Source: Dyadobacter sp. NIV53 (GTDB taxonomy: Bacteria; Bacteroidota; Bacteroidia; Cytophagales; Spirosomataceae). From it: a stretch of 64,000 bases of DNA. Position 1 is the first letter of the stretch, and each line of letters starts with the position of its first letter. The position numbers and the translations under genes are program-made. Shown in pieces: positions 1 through 9,405 of the stretch. The stretch is from NCBI RefSeq assembly GCF_019711195.1, contig NZ_CP081299.1, positions 4,252,001 through 4,316,000 on the forward strand, read 5' to 3'. The notes beneath the pieces are model-generated. The model saw only the letters and a program-made list of their open reading frames with translations, searched no databases and was not told the origin of the DNA.

Positions 1-1027
1 CATGATTTTGCCTGGTTATCTAAATGGGTAAAAAATTCTCAGGCTGTAATTGCATCGGGTGATCCTGTTGCTGTAAAATTATACAATGATTATTCGAAAG
101 CGCAAATGACAAGCTTTCCGAATTTATCTGATGACGATATTAAAGGAATTTTTGCTTACGTTGATAAAGCAGGAACGGCAGCAGCGGCTCCTGCAGCAGG
201 CGCGGCAGCACCTGTAGCCGGTGCGACAACTCAGGCTAGCGGCCCGTCAGATCTTTTTTATGATTGTTGTGGTTGCGTTGGTAGTAGTGATGTTATTGGT
301 ACTTGCTGTTTTACTTGTTATTGTATCATTGTTATCTAAGGCGGTTTCAGGTACTACGACAGAAGAAGCTGATAAGGTCGATTTCATGACCAGTCTGGGA
401 AATAGATTGAAAGGCATTGCAATGGATCCTTCAATACGTTCTGCTACCATATGGATATTTGTGCTTTTGGTTTTGAAAGCTACTTTGGATGGTGCGTATG
501 GTGTTGGTGTTCAACAGGGATATGCGCCTAAGCAACCAATTTCATTTTCGCACAAACTTCATGCTGGCGAATACAAAATTGATTGTAACTATTGCCATAC
601 CGGTGTGAACAGAGGTAAATCTGCACATATTCCTTCTGCAAATATTTGTATGAACTGCCACGGTGTGATTAAAAAAGAATCTCCGGAAATTCAAAAAATA
701 TATACTTCAATAGAAAATAATCAGCCTATTGAGTGGGTTCGGGTACATAACCTTCCTGATCTTGCATACTTCAACCATGCTCAGCACGTAAATGTGGGTG
801 GCGTTGAATGTGAAAATTGCCATGGCGATGTTGCAAAAATGGAAGTTATCCAGCAGCGTTCTTCATTAACAATGGGATGGTGTATCGATTGTCACCGTAA
901 GACTGAGGTTAATACAAAGGATAATAAGTATTACGATAAGCTTGTTCAGTTGCACTCATCTGAAAGTAAAGAAGCTTTAAAAGTAGCTGATATTGGCGGG
1001 CTGGAATGCTCTAAATGTCACTATTAA
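1..1027 (+). CDS. actA: ActA, multiheme cytochrome c subunit of alternative complex III (5' partial, frameshifted)
   Basis: This is the c-type cytochrome subunit of alternative complex III, which passes electrons from quinol to cytochrome c or the oxidase. The frame open from base 1 encodes the end of a class I cytochrome c domain (TSFPNLSDDDIKGIFAYV) and then an Ala/Pro-rich linker; its heme motif lies upstream of the window. After the linker the protein continues in the next frame with a membrane helix and five CxxCH motifs (CNYCH, CMNCH, CENCH, CIDCH, CSKCH). The two frames meet at a T6 run (254-259). Reading five T gives a continuous Ser-Asp-Leu-Phe-Met-Ile junction, so one extra base is likely. 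The gene heads the actABCDEF operon. The pentaheme assignment is firm; the frameshift is probably a sequence error. Confidence 0.88.
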
Positions 1028-1076
1028 TCAATAGAATTTAATACCGGAATACAACTCATTTGTATTGAATAGTTTT

Positions 1077-4000
1077 ATGGAAAATACTAGTAAAAGATAT
1101 TGGAGGGGACTGGAAGAGCTGCGTAACGATGAAAAATTTGTTAAGAGTGCAGGTTCAGAGTTTGCTGATGGACCGACAGAAAGCCAATATGAAAGTTTGG
1201 TAGACGGAGTTGGAACGCACCGCCGAGATTTCTTAAAAGTTTTGGGCTTTGGAATGGCGGCTGTTTCACTTGCAGCTTGTGAAGCTCCTGTAAAAAAAGC
1301 AATACCTTACGTTAATAAGCCAGAAGGTGAATTTCCTACAATAGCTAACTGGTATGCATCGACTTATTCAGAAGGTGGGGATTATGCCAGTATTCTGGTA
1401 AAGACCCGTGAAGGTCGTCCTGTGAAAATTGAAAGTAATGCACTTTCCAAAGTTTCATTCGGCGTTAGTTCGCGTGCCCATGCTTCTCTTTTAGGATTAT
1501 ATGATAATGAAAAATTAAGAGGCCCTAAAAAAGGAGATGATTCCAAAGTTAGCTGGGATACTATTGACAAAGAGATTCTCAGTCAACTTACACAGATTGC
1601 TGCAAAAGGTGGAGCGATTCGCATTGTTTCCTCTACAATTTTAAGCCCATCGACAAAGTCAGTTATTGCTGATTTTACTGCAAAATATCCTACAACTGGG
1701 TACGTTGTTTACGATGCAAATTCGTCTTCGGCAATTGTTAAAGGAAATGAGCTTTCATTTGGTAAGGCCGTAATTCCTTCGTATGATTTTAGTAAAGCGA
1801 AAGTAATAGTTAGTATTGACGCTGATTTTCTTGGTTCATGGTTATCTCCTGATACTTTCTCAGCTCAATTTGCAGAAACTCGTAGATTAGGTAGTGATAA
1901 GGATGGTAAGAAAGAAATGTCCCGCCATTATCAGTTTGAGTCGATTCTTTCAGTAACAGGATCAAATGCTGATTACCGTTCAGCTGTTAAGCCTTCACAA
2001 CTTGGTTTAGTTGTAACATCTTTATATAATAAGGTTGCTGCAAAATTAGGCGGAACTGCTATACCAGCAGCGTCGATAGAAGTTCCTAATCTGGACAAAG
2101 CAGCAGCAGAACTTGTTGCGGCAAAAGGACAGGCACTTGTCGTAAGCGGAATAAATGACCCTTCTGTTCAGGTTGTAGTTAATGCCTTAAACAGTTTGTT
2201 AGGTAATTATGGATCAACTATAAATCTGGACAAGGCTGTTAATTTCCGTCTTGGGAATGACATAGCAATGAACCAGTTTATTGATGAAGTAAAAGGCGGA
2301 AAAGTTGATGCTGTTATATTATTTGGAGCGAATCCGGTATATGACCATCCTCGTGGTGCAGAATTGGAAGCTTCTTTGCCAAAAGTTTCACTGAGCATTT
2401 CATTTAACGATCGTGCAGACGAAACATCTTCATTATTCAAATATATTTGTCCTGCACCGCATTATTTGGAATCCTGGAATGATGCTGAGCCAGTTTCTGG
2501 TTCATACAGTTTGACACAGCCTGCTATTAGTTTGATTTTCAATACACGTCAGGCACAAGCCAGTTTGTTGAAATGGGCCGGTCTGCCCTCTGACTTTCAC
2601 GAATATTTAAAAGCATATTGGAGAAAGAATATTTACACTCAGGGAGGTACAGGAAATTTTGAAAATTTCTGGATAAAATCTCTTCATGATGGTATTTATG
2701 ATACGACTTCAACAACTGGTAATTCAGCAATAAGTTTTGCCGGAAATTTAAGTGCGGCAGCTGCCGGAATATCAAAAAAATATAAAGCCTCTTCTTCTGA
2801 TATCGAACTTACGCTGTTTGAAAATATTGGAATTGGTAACGGAGCCCTGGCAAATAATCCCTGGTTGCAGGAATTGCCTGATCCGGTAACAAAAGCGTGC
2901 TGGGATAATCACGCACTTATATCTCAAAAAACTGCGGCTGAATTAGGTTTCGCTCAGGGGGATATGGTTAAAATAGAGATTAAAGGAAAATCTGTTGAGG
3001 TTCCTGTTTTAATTCAGCCGGGACAGGCTAATGGAACTGTTGCAGTTGCTATTGGTTTTGGCCGTGTAAAAGCGGGCAAATCTGCGAATAATGTGGGTAA
3101 AAATGTTTATCCTCTTGCTATCTTCTCAGAAGGGTTTCTTTCTTTAACTCCTGGCGTAGCATCAGTTGCTAAAACGGGTGAAACAAGGGAAATAGCGCAA
3201 ACGCAGACTCACAATACAGTGATGAACCGTAAATCTGTGCTTCAGGAAACAGTTCTGGCACATTTCCAGAAAGATCCTTTGGCAGGCCGTTTTATTCCGA
3301 AAATACATACATCAGAAGGTGAAGTAGATGCAACAGACCTTTCACTTTGGAATGGTCATAAATATAAAAACCACTCATGGGGAATGGTCATTGACCTGAA
3401 CACATGTTTTGGATGTGGCTCATGCGTGATAAGCTGCCAGTCTGAAAATAATATACCTGTTGTCGGGCGTCAGGAAGTAATTAACAGTCGCGAAATGCAC
3501 TGGTTGCGTATTGACCGCTATTACAGCAGTGATGCCGATGTTGAAGATCTCAGAGGATTGGAAATTGCTTCTGAAAATCCAGAAGTTACTTTTCAGCCAA
3601 TGTTATGCCAGCATTGTAATAATGCTCCCTGCGAAACAGTTTGTCCGGTATTGGCAACTACCCATAGTTCTGAAGGGTTAAACCAAATGACTTATAACCG
3701 TTGCGTTGGTACGAGGTATTGTGCAAATAACTGTCCATACAAAGTACGTCGTTTCAACTGGTTCAAATATTTTGACAATGATAATTTTGATTATAACTTT
3801 AATAATGATCTTGGTAAAATGGTCATTAATCCTGACGTAACAGTACGTTCCAGAGGAGTTATTGAGAAATGTTCAATGTGTGTCCATAGAATTCAGGATG
3901 CCAAATTAACAGCTAAAAAAGAGAGAAGACGTGTTGTTGATGGTGACGTAAGCGTAGCTTGTGCTTCTTCATGCCCAACTAACGCTATTACTTTTGGAGA

Positions 4001-4169
4001 TATGAATGACCCTGAAAGTAAAATTTCAAAGTTATTGGAAATAGAGAAAGAGGGACGTGCCTTCCATATGCTGGAAGAAATTAATGTTCGGCCTCAGATA
4101 TCTTACTTAACAAAAGTGAGAAACAAAGATGCTGGAACAAAAATTGAAGCTAAAAAGGAACACGCTTAG
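1077..4169 (+). CDS. actB: ActB, molybdopterin-like and iron-sulfur subunit of alternative complex III
   Basis: This is the large periplasmic subunit of alternative complex III. An N-terminal region is followed by a twin-arginine-like signal (RRDFLKVLGFGMAAVSLAAC, near residue 50). The middle resembles a molybdopterin oxidoreductase but in this family carries no cofactor. The C-terminal quarter is a ferredoxin-like domain with cysteine clusters CFGCGSC, MLCQHCNNAPC, CVGTRYCANNC and CSMC...CASSC, fitting the several Fe-S clusters known in ActB. The ATG at 1077 (MENTSKRYWRGL) is preferred over an upstream start at 1065 because the family begins with this motif. It lies 49 bases after actA and 50 before actC. 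Confidence 0.95.
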   Translation: MENTSKRYWRGLEELRNDEKFVKSAGSEFADGPTESQYESLVDGVGTHRRDFLKVLGFGMAAVSLAACEAPVKKAIPYVNKPEGEFPTIANWYASTYSEGGDYASILVKTREGRPVKIESNALSKVSFGVSSRAHASLLGLYDNEKLRGPKKGDDSKVSWDTIDKEILSQLTQIAAKGGAIRIVSSTILSPSTKSVIADFTAKYPTTGYVVYDANSSSAIVKGNELSFGKAVIPSYDFSKAKVIVSIDADFLGSWLSPDTFSAQFAETRRLGSDKDGKKEMSRHYQFESILSVTGSNADYRSAVKPSQLGLVVTSLYNKVAAKLGGTAIPAASIEVPNLDKAAAELVAAKGQALVVSGINDPSVQVVVNALNSLLGNYGSTINLDKAVNFRLGNDIAMNQFIDEVKGGKVDAVILFGANPVYDHPRGAELEASLPKVSLSISFNDRADETSSLFKYICPAPHYLESWNDAEPVSGSYSLTQPAISLIFNTRQAQASLLKWAGLPSDFHEYLKAYWRKNIYTQGGTGNFENFWIKSLHDGIYDTTSTTGNSAISFAGNLSAAAAGISKKYKASSSDIELTLFENIGIGNGALANNPWLQELPDPVTKACWDNHALISQKTAAELGFAQGDMVKIEIKGKSVEVPVLIQPGQANGTVAVAIGFGRVKAGKSANNVGKNVYPLAIFSEGFLSLTPGVASVAKTGETREIAQTQTHNTVMNRKSVLQETVLAHFQKDPLAGRFIPKIHTSEGEVDATDLSLWNGHKYKNHSWGMVIDLNTCFGCGSCVISCQSENNIPVVGRQEVINSREMHWLRIDRYYSSDADVEDLRGLEIASENPEVTFQPMLCQHCNNAPCETVCPVLATTHSSEGLNQMTYNRCVGTRYCANNCPYKVRRFNWFKYFDNDNFDYNFNNDLGKMVINPDVTVRSRGVIEKCSMCVHRIQDAKLTAKKERRRVVDGDVSVACASSCPTNAITFGDMNDPESKISKLLEIEKEGRAFHMLEEINVRPQISYLTKVRNKDAGTKIEAKKEHA

Positions 4170-4219
4170 TCTTCCCCGGAATTTGTATTAAAGATTAAAT
4201 CATTATAAATTAGAGTAGT

Positions 4220-5653
4220 ATGCATGTTACTTCACCCGTGAGAAACCCCCTGATTCAAGGAGGTAAAACGTACGCAGACGTGACGGAAGATATATGCCGC
4301 CAGGTAGAAGGGCCAGCAACGAAGGAATGGAAAATTGCGTTTGGAATTTCCCTGATTGTACTGGCTTATGGATCGGCATGTCTGGCGTGGACCTGGTGGG
4401 AAGGCTTGGGAGTCTGGGGTTTGAATAAAACTGTCGGCTGGGCTTGGGATATCACAAACTTTGTATGGTGGGTAGGTATTGGTCATGCAGGAACTTTAAT
4501 TTCGGCTATTCTTTTGCTTTTCCGTCAAAAATGGAGAACATCTATTAACCGTGCGGCAGAAGCAATGACCATTTTTGCGGTTATTTGTGCTGCTTCATTT
4601 ATCCTTATGCACATGGGCCGTCCATGGATGGCATATTGGGCTTTACCTCTTCCAAACGTTTTTGGATCTTTATGGGTAAACTTCAACTCACCGCTTGTAT
4701 GGGACGTTTTTGCGATCAGTACTTATTTCTCGGTATCTCTAGTATTCTGGTATATTGGTTTAATTCCTGATTTGGCTACAATCCGTGACCGCGCAACGAG
4801 TAAAATTTCCCGCTTTATGTATGGAACATTTGCTATGGGTTGGGACGGTTCGGCTAAAACCTGGTCTCGTTATGAATATATCAGCTTAATTCTTGCTGGT
4901 TTATCCACACCCCTTGTATTATCCGTGCATACTATTGTAAGTATGGACTTTGCAACTTCAGTAATTCCGGGATGGCATACAACAATCTTTCCTCCGTACT
5001 TTGTAGCGGGTGCTATCTTTTCAGGATTTGCCATGGTACAAAATCTGATGCTTATTACACGTGTGGTTTACAGACTGGAAGATTATATTACATTAGAACA
5101 CATTGAAACCATGAATAAGGTAATCACCTTAACGGGTTCCGTTGTGGGTGTGGCGTATATTACAGAATTCTTTATTGCATGGTATTCCGGAGTAGAATAC
5201 GAATATTATGCTTTCTTTAACCGTATGACTGGTCCTTACTGGTGGGCATATTGGGCAATGATGACGTGTAATGTAATTTCTCCTCAATTGTTCTGGTCAC
5301 GTAAATTACGCCGCAGTATTACATTTACCTTCTTTATTTCTGTGGTTGTAAATATTGGTATGTGGTTTGAGCGTTTCGTAATTATCGTTACTTCTTTGCA
5401 CCGCGATTATATTCCTTCCAGCTGGGCTATGTTTTCTCCAACCCGTTTTGATATCGGAGATTATATTTTCTCATTCGGACTGTTCTTTACACTCTTCCTT
5501 TTATTCTCTAAATATTTACCAGTGATAAATATGGCAGAGGTTAAGGCAGTTATCAGGTCTACTTCTTCAAATCTGCCTAAAAACATTGCGGGTGTTGCAA
5601 AGGTAAGGCATCAGGGAGTAGCAGAGCCGGTGTATAATAAAGACATAGAATAA
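4220..5653 (+). CDS. actC: ActC, NrfD/PsrC-like membrane subunit of alternative complex III
   Basis: This is a polytopic membrane protein of 477 residues with about ten hydrophobic segments, in the NrfD/PsrC family. In alternative complex III the ActC and ActF subunits anchor the complex and form the quinol-binding region. The long soluble N-terminus (about 45 residues) and the motifs WWVGIGHAGTLISA and HMGRPWMAYW are typical. It is third in the act operon, between the Fe-S subunit and ActD. No defect is seen. Confidence 0.95.
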   Translation: MHVTSPVRNPLIQGGKTYADVTEDICRQVEGPATKEWKIAFGISLIVLAYGSACLAWTWWEGLGVWGLNKTVGWAWDITNFVWWVGIGHAGTLISAILLLFRQKWRTSINRAAEAMTIFAVICAASFILMHMGRPWMAYWALPLPNVFGSLWVNFNSPLVWDVFAISTYFSVSLVFWYIGLIPDLATIRDRATSKISRFMYGTFAMGWDGSAKTWSRYEYISLILAGLSTPLVLSVHTIVSMDFATSVIPGWHTTIFPPYFVAGAIFSGFAMVQNLMLITRVVYRLEDYITLEHIETMNKVITLTGSVVGVAYITEFFIAWYSGVEYEYYAFFNRMTGPYWWAYWAMMTCNVISPQLFWSRKLRRSITFTFFISVVVNIGMWFERFVIIVTSLHRDYIPSSWAMFSPTRFDIGDYIFSFGLFFTLFLLFSKYLPVINMAEVKAVIRSTSSNLPKNIAGVAKVRHQGVAEPVYNKDIE

Positions 5654-5708
5654 GAAAGTGGTTTTCCTTAATTGGAACGAGAACAGAATTTATTATTAGT
5701 ATTAATAT

Positions 5709-6239
5709 ATGGCAGAGTTAACTGGTAAATATTTAGTCGGTGTATATGATGATGACGATACTGTGCTTCATGCAGTGCCGCGTCTTCGGAAAGCCGGGGT
5801 GAAAATACAGGAAGTGTATTCACCATTTCCAATTCATGGTATGGACGATGCATTGGGTCATCCTAGAACCAGGATAGGTATAGCTGCATTTATGTTTGGA
5901 GTAACAGGATGTTGTGTGGCTTTGACACTTATGATCTGGACAATGGGTATAGACTGGCCAATGATCGTAGGTGGTAAAGATCCAATATCTATTCCCAATT
6001 ATATTCCGATTACATTTGAGCTGACTGTACTTTTTACAGCATTTGGAATGGTAACGACATTTTTTATATCAAATGGTTTGAGCCCTTCCGCACACAATCA
6101 TCCCAGATTTGATGTTCGTTCTACGGATAATAAATTCGTAATGGCAATCAACATGGAAAGGAACTCAATGAGCGTAGATGAAATATCACGTGCTCTAAGA
6201 GACAGCGGTGCTGAGGAAGTTAACATCAGACAATTTTAA
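5709..6239 (+). CDS. actD: ActD, DUF3341 membrane subunit of alternative complex III
   Basis: This 176-residue protein has a soluble N-terminal domain (VGVYDDDDTVLHAV), two transmembrane segments (about residues 55-80 and 100-120) and a short soluble tail. That is the layout of DUF3341/ActD, a small membrane subunit of alternative complex III whose exact function is unclear. The start ATG has only a weak upstream signal, as is normal in Bacteroidota. It is followed closely by actE. Confidence 0.93.
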   Translation: MAELTGKYLVGVYDDDDTVLHAVPRLRKAGVKIQEVYSPFPIHGMDDALGHPRTRIGIAAFMFGVTGCCVALTLMIWTMGIDWPMIVGGKDPISIPNYIPITFELTVLFTAFGMVTTFFISNGLSPSAHNHPRFDVRSTDNKFVMAINMERNSMSVDEISRALRDSGAEEVNIRQF

Positions 6240-6249
6240 TGTGTGTACG

Positions 6250-6855
6250 ATGAAATTTAAAGATTTATATAAATACTCGGGTTCTTTGATGGTATTGCTT
6301 ATTCTTGTAAGCTGTGGCCGTGACCCTAACAACCCAGGAAAGGAATATGCACCTAATATGTACCTCCCGGTTGGATATGAGCCTTACAAACAGGAAAAAC
6401 CAAATCCGATTAACCCGATGGGCTTAACAATGAGGCTGCCTGTTGAAGGGACAGTGGCCCGTCGTAACTATAAAACTTCTTTTGGGGAAGGAGATTCTGC
6501 AAATGTTGATTTAATGGTTTATAATATTCCTGCTGATAGCATTACAATATCGGAGAGAGTTTTAAAAAATCCGATTGCATTGAATGAAAAAACTTTGGCA
6601 GAAGGAAAAATTCTTTACGACAGATATTGCCAGCATTGCCACGGTGCTACCGGGGCAGGAGATGGAAAAGTAGGTGCCATGTATAAAGGTGTTCCTAATT
6701 ATGCCAGTGACGCTTACAAAAACTTGAATGAAGGGCATATTTTCCACGTAATTACCCATGGTAAAGCTCGTATGTGGCCTCATGGTTCGCAAATAAATCC
6801 TGAAGAGCGGTGGAAAATTGTACATTATGTACAAAAACTGCAAAAAGGAGCTTAA
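6250..6855 (+). CDS. actE: ActE, monoheme cytochrome c lipoprotein of alternative complex III
   Basis: This is a cytochrome c subunit with one heme motif (CQHCHG, near residue 127) and a likely distal methionine in the KARMWPHG region. The start at 6250 gives a lipoprotein signal ending in LILVSC, so the mature protein is probably lipid-anchored at Cys22. An upstream start at 6208 would overlap actD and spoil the signal peptide, so it is not chosen. In alternative complex III this subunit passes electrons on toward the oxidase. Confidence 0.94.
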   Translation: MKFKDLYKYSGSLMVLLILVSCGRDPNNPGKEYAPNMYLPVGYEPYKQEKPNPINPMGLTMRLPVEGTVARRNYKTSFGEGDSANVDLMVYNIPADSITISERVLKNPIALNEKTLAEGKILYDRYCQHCHGATGAGDGKVGAMYKGVPNYASDAYKNLNEGHIFHVITHGKARMWPHGSQINPEERWKIVHYVQKLQKGA

Positions 6856-6889
6856 TTTATTTTTGATAACTGAGTAATAATATTTTATA

Positions 6890-8245
6890 ATGGCATCAGC
6901 ACATTCGATTCCTTCTATTGAAGAACGGTTTGAATTTACCTCAGGGGCTAAGAAGAACTTAATAATTGGTGGAGCTGTAGGAGTAGCTCTTATTTTAGTA
7001 GGTGCTTACCTGGCAGCAAATGGTGGAGGCGGACACGAAGCAGCAGCTCATGGAGCTGAACATGCGGTATCTGCAATAGGGCATCCTACACCGGAAAATG
7101 CATCCAGAGTTCACGAAGCAGCCACGGCGGGTCATCATGAGATAAGCTGGATGGCACGTGTTTGGGCTAATATTTGGGTAAATGCTGTTTACTTTACCGG
7201 TATTTCGGTAGTAGGAATGTTCTTCATATCTTATAATTATCTTGCTCAGGCAGGATGGTCAGCAGTATTTAAAAGAATCCCGGAGGCATTGCCGGCTTTC
7301 CTTCCAGTGACTGGTGTAATTATGCTAATCACATTTTTCTTTGGCGGGCATGATTTGTTTCATTGGACTCATGAAGGATTATTTGAAGTAGGCGGACCAG
7401 AATATGATCCGATTATTGCCGGTAAAAAAGGCTTTTTAAATACGCCGTTCTTTGTTTTCAGGTTAGTACTGTATTTCGTATTATGGTATGGTATGTGGAG
7501 AGTGCTACGTAATTTTTCGTTGCAGGAGGATGAAATAGGTGGAACTGAATTATACGAAAGATCGATCAAATGGGCAACTGCTTTTCTCGTAGTATTTGGG
7601 GTTACGTCTTCAACCTCTGCCTGGGATTTTGTAATGTCAATTGATACGCACTGGTTTAGTACGATGTTTGGATGGTATACACTTGCCAGCTGGCATGTTG
7701 CCGGATTGGCTGTAATGACCCTGACAATTGTGATGTTAAGAGAAAGAGGATATTTAAGGGCAGTTAATTCAAGCCACCTAAGAGATTTGGGTAAGTTTGT
7801 TTTTGCTTTCAGTATTTTCTGGACTTATGTATGGTTTGCTCAGTTTCTATTAATTTATTATGCTAACCAGCCTGAGGAAACGATCTATTTTATTGAGAGA
7901 TTCAGAGGTTATGACGGGTTTTTTAAGGCTCCCTTCTTTATCACACTGATCCTTAACTTTTTCTTTCCTTTCTTAATATTAATGGCAAGGGATGCAAAAG
8001 CTACACACTCGATATTGAAAGTTGCTTGCTGGAGTGTAATTATTGGTCATTATATGGATTTTTATACGAATATAATGCCGGGCACACTTGGGTCTAACGC
8101 TGGATTTGGTCCGTTGGAATGGGGATTCTTTTTATTGTTTCTTTGTGCGTTTGGTTATTCAGTAGCATCTCAGCTAGAAAAGGCAAATCTGATACCAAGA
8201 CATCATCCAATGTTGGAAGAGTCATTACATCACGATATCGCTTAA
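6890..8245 (+). CDS. actF: ActF, second large membrane subunit of alternative complex III
   Basis: This 451-residue polytopic membrane protein pairs with ActC in alternative complex III. After a first helix (about residues 22-45) there is a His/Ala/Gly-rich loop (about residues 48-85), followed by about nine more hydrophobic segments. Features such as GGHDLFHWTHEG and SAWDFVMSIDTHWFSTMFG are typical of this quinol:cytochrome c oxidoreductase subunit. It is the last act gene and lies 21 bases upstream of coxB, which suggests co-transcription with the oxidase. Confidence 0.93.
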   Translation: MASAHSIPSIEERFEFTSGAKKNLIIGGAVGVALILVGAYLAANGGGGHEAAAHGAEHAVSAIGHPTPENASRVHEAATAGHHEISWMARVWANIWVNAVYFTGISVVGMFFISYNYLAQAGWSAVFKRIPEALPAFLPVTGVIMLITFFFGGHDLFHWTHEGLFEVGGPEYDPIIAGKKGFLNTPFFVFRLVLYFVLWYGMWRVLRNFSLQEDEIGGTELYERSIKWATAFLVVFGVTSSTSAWDFVMSIDTHWFSTMFGWYTLASWHVAGLAVMTLTIVMLRERGYLRAVNSSHLRDLGKFVFAFSIFWTYVWFAQFLLIYYANQPEETIYFIERFRGYDGFFKAPFFITLILNFFFPFLILMARDAKATHSILKVACWSVIIGHYMDFYTNIMPGTLGSNAGFGPLEWGFFLLFLCAFGYSVASQLEKANLIPRHHPMLEESLHHDIA

Positions 8246-8266
8246 TTTGCACAAACTGTTATTATC

Positions 8267-9379
8267 ATGTATTATATTATCGCATTAGTTGCTCTTGTTT
8301 TTGTGGTTATCACTGGCTTAGTGATCTCCAAACTGGGTGACGTATTGAAAAGTGTAAAAAAATCTGATTCGGAAGATACTGAACCATCCGGTAACAAAGT
8401 TAACGGAGCCATGTTCATTGTCATTTTGATTGGTGGGGCAATCGCAATCACCTGGTCATATTTACATGCAAGAGAATTCTTTTTGCCCGAAGCATCTTCA
8501 ATTCATGGCAGAAGAACAGATGATTTGTTTTGGTTCTCAATGGGTATCCTTACAATTCCTTTTATTGCTGTAAATTTCCTTATTTTCTTTTTCGCTTGGA
8601 AATACCAGCATAAAAAGAACCATAGAGCTTCCTTTTACCCTGACAACCATAAACTAGAGTTGATCTGGACGATTGTTCCTGCTATTGTAATGGCATTGTT
8701 GGTTTTTACAGGATGGAAAGCATGGTCTGATATAACTTCCGATGCTCCTCGTGATGCAGAAGTAATTGAAATTACCGGAAAGCAATTTAACTGGATCGTT
8801 CGCTATGCAGGTGTAAATGACAACAAATTGGGTAACTACAATTACAAGTTAATTGATGCACAGAATGAGGTTGGAATAGATTTAACAGATGAAAATTCTT
8901 TTGATGACTTTACTAATCCGAGTGAAATGCATATCCCTGTTGATCGTCCTGTTCTTTTGAAAATCAGAGCACGTGATGTTTTGCACAGTGTTTTTATTCC
9001 TCATATGCGGGTTAAAATGGATGCTGTTCCCGGAATGCCAACAAAATTTTGGTTTGTTCCGGATAAATCGACAGCCGAAATGCGTGCTGAATTGAATAAC
9101 CCTAAATTTGATTACGAAATTGCTTGTACGGAAGTTTGTGGACAAGGACACTTTTCAATGAAAATTCGTCTGATTGTTGAAGACGAAGCTTCATACAAAA
9201 AATGGTGCGCTGAACAATCCACATTTTTGCAAACTTATCCTGAATACCTGGCTAAGGTACCAGATAATTTGAAAGCCAAGGCTATGAAAGGTTTGCCTGA
9301 AACAGCAGCCCCAGCTGATAGCTCAGCTACTGCAAGTGCTGCAACAGGAGTAGGTGCGGGTAGTAGTATTCGCCGTTAA
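8267..9379 (+). CDS. coxB: Cytochrome c oxidase subunit II
   Basis: This subunit carries the binuclear CuA centre that takes electrons into the oxidase. Four hydrophobic segments at the N-terminus are followed by a cupredoxin domain. The CuA ligands are visible: the His of DVLHSVFIPHMR and the C-terminal set CTEVCGQGHFSM (about residues 285-296). At 370 residues it is longer than the E. coli/Paracoccus type because of extra N-terminal helices and an Ala/Ser-rich tail. It sits between actF and coxA. Confidence 0.95.
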   Translation: MYYIIALVALVFVVITGLVISKLGDVLKSVKKSDSEDTEPSGNKVNGAMFIVILIGGAIAITWSYLHAREFFLPEASSIHGRRTDDLFWFSMGILTIPFIAVNFLIFFFAWKYQHKKNHRASFYPDNHKLELIWTIVPAIVMALLVFTGWKAWSDITSDAPRDAEVIEITGKQFNWIVRYAGVNDNKLGNYNYKLIDAQNEVGIDLTDENSFDDFTNPSEMHIPVDRPVLLKIRARDVLHSVFIPHMRVKMDAVPGMPTKFWFVPDKSTAEMRAELNNPKFDYEIACTEVCGQGHFSMKIRLIVEDEASYKKWCAEQSTFLQTYPEYLAKVPDNLKAKAMKGLPETAAPADSSATASAATGVGAGSSIRR

Positions 9380-9405
9380 TATTAATTTAAAAATTATAAT
9401 AGTAT

